Source of the DNA: an uncultured Oscillospiraceae bacterium
GTDB lineage: Bacteria; Bacillota; Clostridia; Oscillospirales; Oscillospiraceae
NCBI GenBank assembly: GCA_934660965.1
Contig: CAKUIM010000003.1
Span: 47,717 to 111,716, forward strand
Direction: 5' to 3'
Length of the DNA stretch: 64,000 nucleotides
Each line of letters opens with the position of its first letter. Within the stretch, counting starts at the first letter, position 1. Position numbers and translations under genes: made by a program. Under the pieces are notes generated by a model that worked only from the letters and a program-made list of their open reading frames with translations, searched no databases and had not been told where the DNA came from. Shown here piece after piece: positions 25,495-32,507 of this stretch.

Positions 25495-25670
25495 TCTCCC
25501 GGCATGGCAAAGCCAGCCGGGAGAAAAGTGATTATCAGCAACGGTTACCCGAAGCCCAATGTTTACGGCTCTATGAGCATACCTGTACCCATGGGCGCAG
25601 GTACGATAAAGACAAGCAAGGGAAACCTTGCCGGCGGATTACCACGAGGGGGCCGTGTGACCCCCTTTTA
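25495..25670 (+). ncRNA. candidate structured RNA (also contains a 55-codon ORF)
   Basis: Four consecutive hairpins on the plus strand: a 9-bp stem at 25495-25524; ACCTG/CAGGT at 25581-25602; a perfect 6-bp stem with GNRA loop GAAA at 25616-25631; and a G5/C5 stem at 25648-25665 followed by TTTT (intrinsic terminator). The same stretch encodes a 55-aa frame at 25504-25671 (MAKPAGRKVIISNGYPK...) with no SD. The hairpin series ending in a terminator favours an RNA product; the ORF is the alternative. Confidence 0.42.
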
Positions 25671-25685
25671 GCGTCGCTCGTAACA

Positions 25686-25716
25686 TAAAAGCCCCCCACT
25701 CAAACGGTGGGAGGCT
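25686..25716 (-). terminator. terminator of HU-like gene
   Basis: Interrupted stem (AGCC..CCCAC at 25690-25699 with GTGGG.GGCT at 25707-25716) followed on the minus strand by TTTTATG. It faces the plus-strand terminator at 25648-25669. Confidence 0.65.
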
Positions 25717-25817
25717 CCCATGCGCTGACAGTAACCTTCCCTCACGTCATTTATATATGGTCGAAAGGTTTGCGGGCGACGCTGCGCCCAAGGCCGTCGT
25801 TTGAATCCTATATGGAG

Positions 25818-26099
25818 CTATTTCTGTGTTCCCGTGATCTTCCATACCGTTTTGCTGGGCTGGAAGGTCAGATTGACTTTTGTGCTCTCGCCGGACCGCT
25901 CTCTGCCTTCTGCACTTTTGATCCTGTACTTCCGCACCTGTCTTCCTGTAAAAGTGCCGAATCCACTGATCATGACAGATTCGCCAGCCGCCGCGTGTGC
26001 TGCAATGCTGACGAGGGTCTGCCGCAAAACGATTTTTACCAGCTCACCGGACACCCCGCTGCGTTGGCTCACTTCTTTTACAAGTTCACTTTTGTTCAT
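25818..26099 (-). CDS. HU/IHF-family DNA-binding protein (divergent)
   Basis: 93 aa, nucleoid-associated histone-like fold. N-terminus MNKSELVKEVSQRSGV and the beta-arm entry SVMISGFGTFTGRQVRKY are HU-like. The C-terminus (VNLTFQPSKTVWKITG) departs from the usual FKPGKxLK. A clear SD (AAGGAG) precedes 26099. It may be an architectural factor dedicated to this mobile/surface region, as two more HU paralogues are present in the window. Confidence 0.88.
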   Translation of the reverse strand: MNKSELVKEVSQRSGVSGELVKIVLRQTLVSIAAHAAAGESVMISGFGTFTGRQVRKYRIKSAEGRERSGESTKVNLTFQPSKTVWKITGTQK

Positions 26100-26132
26100 G
26101 GTGTCTCCTTCGGTTTATTATTGGCGCTCCAT

Positions 26133-27119
26133 TCATCCTGTGCCGTGTTTCGGCCCCGCTGAATTCAATGTATCGTCAGGGAGTCCATCAAACAGCACGT
26201 CGAATTCTGTTTTGCCATAACGGATGACGGCAAAGCGCAGAGGATGCTCGTCCGCCCACTCTTTATGTGCTTCTGCATGATCGGGCCAGCGGCGATGCGC
26301 CTCTAAGATTGGATCGTATAGCTGCCGGGCTGCCTTTTGCCGCACCCGCACCGCTTCTTCTTCGGTTTTATAGCGGCCAAGGTCATATCTCTGCCCGCAC
26401 AGACGGATCTGAGCGCGGTATGTTTGGTTTCCTGTCAGACTAACGCCTCTTATCCCGGTCTTGCTGTCTGAGCGAGCCTTTGTTCCCCGCAGCAGTTCAA
26501 GGATCGTACCGTCGATCATGTGCAGGCGGGCAGGAAGCTCCTTTGCGATCTCCTCTCTGCGGCATCCGCAGCTGGCGGTATTTCCGGAGATAAGGCTGTC
26601 CGCAGACGCTTTTGTTATTTTGCCGCAGTCGCAGCGGCACTCCCATATCACGGAGCCGCCGCGCGTTCTTTCCTCTAAGGGCCGCAGTGCGGTCAGATGC
26701 CCGAATCTGCGGTCGGTCAGATCCAGCCGAAAGCTGTTTTCGTGGGATGCACAGCCGCAGCTTTTCACATGGCCGGATTTCAGGTCATGCGCTGTTGCAC
26801 TATGGAGTGCTCCACAGGCACAGCGGCAGAGCCAACAGGTGCGATCCCCACGGTTCCGGTCACGGGAGATCACTTCTAATCTCCCGAAGACCCGACCGGT
26901 CAGATCTTCCGGGATCATACCGTTGTGCGCTGTCTTTTTCGGGATGCATCCGCAGTTCGTCTTTGTTTTCCTCTTCAAGTGTTTTGAGCTCACGGTGATT
27001 TCATTGCCGCAATCGCAGCGGCAGCGCCATGCCGCATATTTATTTACAGTCTCATCTGCTTTCTTTATGACAGTCAGCAGCCCGAATCTGCAGCCGGTCA
27101 GATCTTCGTATCTTGCCAT
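26133..27119 (-). CDS. triple zinc-ribbon plus AP2-like DNA-binding protein
   Basis: 328 aa. Three ~60-residue repeats each have the pattern DLTGxxFGxLxVI, then CRCDCG (or CRCACG), then a CGC: starts at residues ~6, ~72 and ~132. They probably bind zinc. Residues ~220-270 (TGIRGVSLTGNQTYRAQI, DLGRYKTEEEAVRVR) match the AP2/integrase-type DNA-binding fold. Phage and mobile-element regulators or HNH-associated proteins use these modules. No nuclease motif is seen. SD AGGTG precedes 27119. Confidence 0.72.
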   Translation of the reverse strand: MARYEDLTGCRFGLLTVIKKADETVNKYAAWRCRCDCGNEITVSSKHLKRKTKTNCGCIPKKTAHNGMIPEDLTGRVFGRLEVISRDRNRGDRTCWLCRCACGALHSATAHDLKSGHVKSCGCASHENSFRLDLTDRRFGHLTALRPLEERTRGGSVIWECRCDCGKITKASADSLISGNTASCGCRREEIAKELPARLHMIDGTILELLRGTKARSDSKTGIRGVSLTGNQTYRAQIRLCGQRYDLGRYKTEEEAVRVRQKAARQLYDPILEAHRRWPDHAEAHKEWADEHPLRFAVIRYGKTEFDVLFDGLPDDTLNSAGPKHGTG

Positions 27120-27153
27120 ACCTACACCTATGAAAACTTATATCTAAGGGTCG

Positions 27154-27224
27154 CCCTCTCCAAACGCACCACCATGCCGGTCGAGCGCTTGGAGAAGGCG
27201 GGGACCGAAGTCCCCAGCCTCCCG
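27154..27224 (-). repeat. double-hairpin element, copy 4
   Basis: Stem 1 GGGGAC-TTCG-GTCCCC (27200-27215), extended by GGAGGC/GCCTTC-type flanks. Stem 2 pairs 27157-27167 with 27185-27195. The pyrimidine arm between them can pair with either side. It lies between the CAP/SLH gene end and the start of the zinc-ribbon/AP2 gene region; related copies are at 32.4, 35.8 and 36.9 kb. Confidence 0.6.
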
Positions 27225-27260
27225 CAGGAAAAATAAAGGAGAATGCGTGAGAAACGCACT

Positions 27261-28955
27261 TTATTTGCCGTACTGCCGGAACAGGAAGGTCACGATCTGG
27301 GCGCGGCTGCAGTTGGCCTGCGGGGAGAAATTTCCATTCCCGGTTCCGCTGGTGATGCTGTTTTGGGCCGCCCACGCAGCGGCGTTCGCAAAGTACGCGC
27401 CTGCCGGCACGTCGCTAAAGCTGGAGCCGCTCACTGTGGGAGACCCCGCCGCCCGATACAGGAAGGTGACGGTCTGCCCGCGGGTCACCGTGGCATCCGG
27501 TGAGAAGGTATCCGCACCGGTCCCGCTGGTGATGCCCCGTTCCACCGCCCATAAAACGGCGTTGTAATAGTAGGCGTTCACATCAACATCCTTGAACGGA
27601 TCTGTTGTGCTCTGAGGCTCTGGACTGCCCGCCGCCCGCCAGAGGAAGGTCACGATCTGGCCGCGGGTGCAGGGTGCGTCCGAGCTAAAGGTATCCGCGG
27701 AGGTCCCGCCGGTGATCTTCTGCTCTACCGCCCACTGGACAGCCTCCCGGTAATAAGCGTTTGCCGGTACATCCCGGAACAGAGGGCCCTGTTCGGGCTG
27801 CTCCGGCTGTTCAGGCTGTTCAGGCTGTTCAGGCTGTTCAGGCTCTATGTTGTCTTTATCGAAGAAGTCCACGGAATAGGTGAAGTCATCCACGCGCTGG
27901 CCGCCGGTCGTTTTCAAGCCCTCGATCCGGACGGTGTAGGTTCCTGTGTATGTTTCGATCCCTTCCGGGCGGAAGATGATGCAGTTTGGTACGCCGTAGT
28001 AGTCGAGATCCACATTGAAAAAGTCTTTGTTATACGATGGAGCATATCCGTCGCCTTGGAATGTCCAGACCTTTCCGTCCGACTGCCGGGTCAGTGTCAC
28101 AGTCAGGTCAGACTGCCGCGGTGTCTGGTATTTCGTCGGGCCCAGCGTGACGCTCCATGCGGTGGTGTTGTCGAACAGTTCGGAGGGGAAATTACCGGAG
28201 GCAGGCCACGCGATAAAGTCATAGTCGCAGTCGCCGCCGCTGGTATCAAACACCTTTTCCGCGGCGTAGGAGCGATACCGTGAATCTGTCGGCTCGACAT
28301 ATCCAAACCCGACCTTTCCCAATACCGGATTCAGTTGCCAGCGGCGATGGCCAAGCCGGTCTATATTGTAGGTGTCGCTGTCGTCCATCCAGCCGTCTAC
28401 CGCGTAGGTGAGCGTTACTCCGGCGGCAAGGTTGCTGCTGGAGGACGCTGCGTATGCCCTTTCGTAGAAGCTGTCGCTCATTCCGTCCGGCTGCGTCGGT
28501 TGATGATCCAGCCCGCCGTTATAGCCCTGTATCACGGCGCTGTATTGGGCTTCCTCACATAAGCCCATATCCAATGTCACATCGGGCAGTCCGGCAAGGC
28601 GGCGCAGAAGGTTCAGCCGGTCTGTCGCGCCTTGCAGCGCCGAGGTCTTGACCTTGCCGGCGGCGAAGGGGGCCGTGCAGGAGGGAACGACATCAAACAC
28701 GTCGGAGGACCAGTCCAGTGGGGCATCCGCCAGCATCTGCGCGATCTCCGCCTTGGACAACTTCTTCATGGCCGTGCTCCCGCTGTCCCGGCCTCCGCTC
28801 TGGCGTGTATCGGTATATGCGGCGATCACGGCAGACTGGCTCTCATAAGGTTCTGATGCCGCGGCCTGGGCAGAAGATAGGATCGTCCCTGCCAGTAGCA
28901 GTGCGGAGAGTGTCACGCTGGCCGCTCTTTGCAGTCGGATGTTCTGTCGCTTCAT
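27261..28955 (-). CDS. secreted CAP-domain protein with three SLH domains
   Basis: 564 aa. Sec signal peptide (MKRQNIRLQRAASVTLSALL ... AQAAA, cleavage ~residue 30), a CAP/SCP-like domain at ~95-240 (TDRLNLLRRLAGLPDV, GLDHQPTQPDG), a beta-rich region, a (PEQ)n hinge at ~375-390, and three SLH repeats to the end (FRDVPANAYYREAV, FKDVDVNAYYYNAV, FSDVPAGAYFANAA). SLH domains anchor proteins to secondary cell-wall polymer. The start overlaps the preceding membrane gene as ATGA, so it sits at the end of an operon with the c-di-GMP enzyme. Function of the CAP domain is unknown. Confidence 0.9.
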   Translation of the reverse strand: MKRQNIRLQRAASVTLSALLLAGTILSSAQAAASEPYESQSAVIAAYTDTRQSGGRDSGSTAMKKLSKAEIAQMLADAPLDWSSDVFDVVPSCTAPFAAGKVKTSALQGATDRLNLLRRLAGLPDVTLDMGLCEEAQYSAVIQGYNGGLDHQPTQPDGMSDSFYERAYAASSSSNLAAGVTLTYAVDGWMDDSDTYNIDRLGHRRWQLNPVLGKVGFGYVEPTDSRYRSYAAEKVFDTSGGDCDYDFIAWPASGNFPSELFDNTTAWSVTLGPTKYQTPRQSDLTVTLTRQSDGKVWTFQGDGYAPSYNKDFFNVDLDYYGVPNCIIFRPEGIETYTGTYTVRIEGLKTTGGQRVDDFTYSVDFFDKDNIEPEQPEQPEQPEQPEQPEQGPLFRDVPANAYYREAVQWAVEQKITGGTSADTFSSDAPCTRGQIVTFLWRAAGSPEPQSTTDPFKDVDVNAYYYNAVLWAVERGITSGTGADTFSPDATVTRGQTVTFLYRAAGSPTVSGSSFSDVPAGAYFANAAAWAAQNSITSGTGNGNFSPQANCSRAQIVTFLFRQYGK

Positions 28956-29392
28956 TTCGTATCCCCCTTGCATTTTCTAACTTTGTTGTCTTTCAGATGC
29001 TTGCTGTTTGCGGTATATGTCATATCTTTGAGCGCCGAACGGATCAGCAGGAACAGTGCGAGGTGCATGATGCTGAGACCGCCCAGCTCGAACATCAAGA
29101 TAAAGTACGGGGTGTGCGCCGCCGGTCGGGACAGGGATATCCCCACCGAGGCCCAGCGCAGGAACAGGAATTCCTGGCCCAGCACCATGAGCGTCATCGC
29201 CAGCATCAAGAACAGGCAGACGCAGAGACCGGCAGCGACGATCCTGCACAGCAACGTGAGCCGCCGCGGCGTGCGTCCATCTGTGGGACCGTCCTTTGAC
29301 GCCCGTGTCTCTGCGGCTCTCCAGACGTGCTGGACATACAGGAAAGCTATCAATAAGCCTATGGCTATCGTAAACAGGATCAAACGATACAT
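28952..29392 (-). CDS. membrane protein, three or four TM segments
   Basis: 146 aa. Hydrophobic segments at the N-terminus (LILFTIAIGLLIAFLYV), ~50-75 (IVAAGLCVCLFLMLAMTLM) and ~105-125, and a Lys-rich C-terminus. No family recognised. The start at 29392 has GGAGG 7 nt upstream; a GTG at 29413 overlapping the previous stop is an alternative. Translationally coupled to the CAP/SLH gene, so it may help export or assembly of that surface protein (inference). Confidence 0.72.
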   Translation of the reverse strand: MYRLILFTIAIGLLIAFLYVQHVWRAAETRASKDGPTDGRTPRRLTLLCRIVAAGLCVCLFLMLAMTLMVLGQEFLFLRWASVGISLSRPAAHTPYFILMFELGGLSIMHLALFLLIRSALKDMTYTANSKHLKDNKVRKCKGDTK

Positions 29393-29409
29393 CCTTGGGC
29401 CTCCATCTG

Positions 29410-29544
29410 TCACAGCGCGCTGCAGATCAGTGCGAATACCGCTGCCGCCAGCACCAGCAGTCCTGCCAGCAGGATCAAGCCGCTGTAGTCCCGTTTCTTG
29501 TTCTTATAGGGCCCCTTGATCCAGCCCGTCCCAGTCCGCTTCAT
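29410..29544 (-). CDS. small single-pass membrane protein, 44 aa
   Basis: 44 aa: a basic cytoplasmic head (MKRTGTGWIKGPYKNKKRD) followed by one transmembrane helix (SGLILLAGLLVLAAAVFAL). SD GGAGC is 5-8 nt upstream. It lies between the GGDEF-EAL gene and the 146-aa membrane protein on the same strand, with tight spacing on both sides, supporting a real gene in the operon. Confidence 0.65.
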   Translation of the reverse strand: MKRTGTGWIKGPYKNKKRDYSGLILLAGLLVLAAAVFALICSAL

Positions 29545-29567
29545 GCTCCGTGCTCCATACTCATTTT

Positions 29568-31676
29568 TTATTTCTGCCTGGGGCAGAACCTGCCGAAGAA
29601 TTCCTCCGGCGGCATGGGCTTGCCGATGTAGTAGCCCTGCAGGCGGTCGCAGTGCATCTGCCGGAGCAGCTCTACCTGCTCCGCCGTCTCGATGCCCTCT
29701 GCCACGCAGTACATATCCAGCTTGTGGCACAAATCGATCATGCTGGCGATTACAGTCTGTTCACGCTCACTGTGCTCTGCCTTACAAATGAGGCTACGAT
29801 CCAGTTTAACGGTCTCTATCTGTGTCAAATAGAGCATCTCCAAACAGGAGGCTTCCGTACCCATGTCGTCGATGGCCAATGTAATGCCCCGGCTTCGGAT
29901 GGCGTCCAGAGTCGCCTCCAGACGGTCCATTTTGATGTTTTGAGACCCTTCCGTCACCTCAAAGGTCAGCTGTGCCGGGTCCACGCCGGTGCGGGCGAGG
30001 ATCTCGTCGATGCGCTCCAAGTAATTCGGCTCTGAGAGGGTCTGCCGGGACATATTGCAGTTGATCTTCAGCTCCGGCCACGCATCCCGCCATTTCGTCA
30101 GCAGCTCACACACCTGCTCCAAGATGGAATAATCCACTGTGGAGACCATATGCTCTTGCTCCAACACGTGCAGAAACTCCACCGGCACGTGGATCTGGCC
30201 GTCCGGGCCAATCTTGCGGACCAATGCCTCGGCCCCGTAGACTCGGCCCGCCTGAATGCTGTACAGGGGCTGGAGGTAAGGCACAAAGGTGCTCGCCCGG
30301 ATCTCCTGCAGCAGACTGGCCAGATAGGCCGGGCGGGGCTTATCTGCGGCTGCGGCATTTTCCAGGTAGTAGCGTTTCTTTTCTGCGCCCATTAGCTGCT
30401 CCGCTTCCAAAATCAGTGCATGGAGGTCGTCCTGGGCTGTGCCCCAAGTATAGCCATAGGCCGCGATACCGCCTTCGGTATCCTCCAGAGCCTTCTGCAG
30501 GGCGCTGCTCACATGGTAAAAGGAGATAAAATCCACATCCGGCCAGAGAACCACAAACTCATCCCCGCTGACCCGGTAGAGCATATCCGCATCAAAGCAG
30601 TCCCGCATTGCACGACAGGTCCGCTTGATGGCCTTGTTTCCGTGCTCAATCCCAAGGGTATCGTTGAGGTATTTTAAGCCATTCATATCAACGAAGCCGA
30701 CACCGATGCCCTGACCAATGGCAGGACCTTTCAGCTTGGCCAGCGCTTCATCGTAGGCCAGCCGGTTCTGCAAGCCGGTCAGCGGGTCATGGTAGCTCTT
30801 TTTCGTCAGATCCTCGGTCAACAGCCGTTTTTGCAGTTCGTTGGCCGCGATGTAGGTGATCTGCGTGAGCAGCTCCGGCGCGTCCACGTTGGCCGATGGG
30901 TTATCGATGCCTAAGAAGCCGTGGAGCCGGCCGCCTATAAACACAGGCACCGTGATGAGGCTCTTGATCCCCTGGGGGTGCAGGCAGTCGTACTCGATCC
31001 GGCGGGCAGGGTCATCCTTGAGGGCATCCACGTCCTCGATGATATTGATCTTCTTCTGCCGGTTCCGGAAGATGTCGATCCAGACCGCTATGACGGCGAT
31101 GGGCAGGTCCTGGAGGTTCTGCTTTTCGGGGGAAACGCCCTCGCGGCAGACCTCGTAGGTATTGTGGGTCACATTATTGTCCCAGTCTATTTCGAACACA
31201 TAAGCCCGGTCCGCCGCATAGTGCTCAATGATGGTCTTCAGTACGGATTCGACCGCGGCATCAAAATCTGAGGCCATAACGAGGTTTTCGATGCAGGACA
31301 CCAGCTTCTTTTCGGCGGCCAGATCCAGCTTCACGTCATTCAGCTCGGAGACGTAGCGGTTGACGTCAACGGCCATCTCCATGCGGCAAAGCCTGCCGTT
31401 GTACTCGATGAGACTGTCATGCAGAAGCATATTGCCCACTGTGGGGTGATGCCGCACCCAGGTACAGCGGTGACCGGCACTGCTTTTCAGCATGGCATTC
31501 GTACAGAACGGACAGGGGTCTTTCTGCCCCTGCAGGAATTCATAGCACTTGGCGTCCAGCGGGATCGTCCCAAAACGGTCTCGTCCTCTGCGGTTTAAGT
31601 ACAGCAGCTCATTGGTCTCGATGTCGCTGATGTAGATGATCTCATCGATCTGGTCTAAGATCGCGTGTATGTCCAT
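29568..31676 (-). CDS. PAS-GAF-GGDEF-EAL cyclic-di-GMP signalling protein
   Basis: 702 aa, cytoplasmic. PAS-like N-terminus (~5-110, with CPFC and a His-rich segment), GAF (~140-290), GGDEF (~300-440; the signature reads SGDEF in YRVSGDEFVVLW), EAL (~460-695). EAL catalytic motifs look intact: EALVRK, FEVTEG, DDMGTE, KLDRSLI, EGIETAEQ. The enzyme can probably both make and break c-di-GMP, with phosphodiesterase activity the safer prediction. The start at 31676 has AGGTGAG upstream. It lies among SLH proteins, so it may tie surface-protein production to c-di-GMP. Confidence 0.92.
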   Translation of the reverse strand: MDIHAILDQIDEIIYISDIETNELLYLNRRGRDRFGTIPLDAKCYEFLQGQKDPCPFCTNAMLKSSAGHRCTWVRHHPTVGNMLLHDSLIEYNGRLCRMEMAVDVNRYVSELNDVKLDLAAEKKLVSCIENLVMASDFDAAVESVLKTIIEHYAADRAYVFEIDWDNNVTHNTYEVCREGVSPEKQNLQDLPIAVIAVWIDIFRNRQKKINIIEDVDALKDDPARRIEYDCLHPQGIKSLITVPVFIGGRLHGFLGIDNPSANVDAPELLTQITYIAANELQKRLLTEDLTKKSYHDPLTGLQNRLAYDEALAKLKGPAIGQGIGVGFVDMNGLKYLNDTLGIEHGNKAIKRTCRAMRDCFDADMLYRVSGDEFVVLWPDVDFISFYHVSSALQKALEDTEGGIAAYGYTWGTAQDDLHALILEAEQLMGAEKKRYYLENAAAADKPRPAYLASLLQEIRASTFVPYLQPLYSIQAGRVYGAEALVRKIGPDGQIHVPVEFLHVLEQEHMVSTVDYSILEQVCELLTKWRDAWPELKINCNMSRQTLSEPNYLERIDEILARTGVDPAQLTFEVTEGSQNIKMDRLEATLDAIRSRGITLAIDDMGTEASCLEMLYLTQIETVKLDRSLICKAEHSEREQTVIASMIDLCHKLDMYCVAEGIETAEQVELLRQMHCDRLQGYYIGKPMPPEEFFGRFCPRQK

Positions 31677-31722
31677 GTTTCTCACCTGTATGTTTTCAAA
31701 AATGTAATGGATGTACCCAGTG

Positions 31723-32085
31723 TCACAGGTCCTTGCGCTCCGCCGCGCCCAGGGCGATCAGCTCCTCGGCGTCCAGCGTGTGGACGGTGGCGGTCTTGGC
31801 CGGCCGCGCCTTGGCATACACCTGGTCCCGGAGTCCCTTGCCTGGCTTGAAAACGAGCTCCCGCCGTTCCTCATCCCGCCAGATGCGGACGCCGTCCTTC
31901 ATGCGCTGCCCGCCGTGGCGGCGGGTCTGCAGTTCGAATTGGCCGAAATGGTCCAGATTGACCCGCCGCTCCTGGAGCAGACTCATGCCGATCTCGTCCA
32001 GCGTATGGTTCAGGATGCTGTCTACGACATCCTCCGTCACGCCGCTGCGGCGAGCTACTTTCTTAATAAGCTGCTGTTTATTCAT
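31723..32085 (-). CDS. HU-family DNA-binding protein with C-terminal extension
   Basis: 120 aa. HU fold by MNKQQLIKKVARRSGVTEDV, HFGQFELQTRR and LVFKPGKGLRD. Beyond the normal HU end there is a ~25-residue extension (KARPAKTATVHTLDAEELIA). Start at 32085; a longer frame upstream overlaps the membrane gene. It is upstream of, and probably co-transcribed with, the GGDEF-EAL gene. Confidence 0.85.
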   Translation of the reverse strand: MNKQQLIKKVARRSGVTEDVVDSILNHTLDEIGMSLLQERRVNLDHFGQFELQTRRHGGQRMKDGVRIWRDEERRELVFKPGKGLRDQVYAKARPAKTATVHTLDAEELIALGAAERKDL

Positions 32086-32105
32086 ATCGTGATCGTTCGC
32101 TCCTG

Positions 32106-32390
32106 TCAGGGGTCCTGTTTTTCTTCGGCGGCGTCCTGCTCCTGCGGCGGCGCTGCCGGCTGCCGACTTGATGTGCGGCGCTCCGGCAGGCAGAGCAGGA
32201 GCACCAGCGCGGCGGGAAAGGCGATCAGGGCAAACGCCGCCATTCGCTTGGTCAGCAGAGCGGTCACGACAACGATCTCCGCCATGGCAGCACAAAGATA
32301 TCCGATCTTCTTGATCCTGCCTGTGAAGGCCAGTCCGGCCAGCAGCAGACCGTATAAGGAGAATGCAACAGAACAGATCACCATGATCAT
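32106..32390 (-). CDS. small membrane protein, 94 aa
   Basis: Three hydrophobic segments (residues ~2-20, ~28-45, ~50-68) and a Pro/Gln/Glu-rich cytoplasmic tail (RRTSSRQPAAPPQEQDAAEE). No family recognised. SD GGAAAGG lies ~12 nt before 32390. A double-hairpin element lies just upstream (32413-32479). Confidence 0.65.
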   Translation of the reverse strand: MIMVICSVAFSLYGLLLAGLAFTGRIKKIGYLCAAMAEIVVVTALLTKRMAAFALIAFPAALVLLLCLPERRTSSRQPAAPPQEQDAAEEKQDP

Positions 32391-32412
32391 TTTCGTCTCA
32401 ATCCTTTCCTGT

Positions 32413-32479
32413 TTCTTCTCCCAACGTCCGAGCGTTCGGGCGCTGGGAGAAGAAGGGGACCGAAGTCCCCATTCTTCTC
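32413..32479 (-). repeat. double-hairpin element, copy 3
   Basis: The clearest copy. Stem 1: 32447-32460 (ending GGGGAC) with 32465-32479, loop CGAA. Stem 2: 32413-32423 with 32444-32454, perfect 11 bp. Both stems use GAGAAGAA at 32447-32454, so they exclude each other. It sits between the 1064-aa SLH gene and the 94-aa membrane gene. Confidence 0.68.
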
Positions 32480-32507
32480 ATAGTAGGAGGTCTGGAAAAA
32501 CAGCAAA

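Noticed and set aside
27785..27845. Short direct repeats that might suggest a CRISPR array
   Set aside because: They encode a (PEQ)n protein hinge in frame; no spacers and no cas genes.
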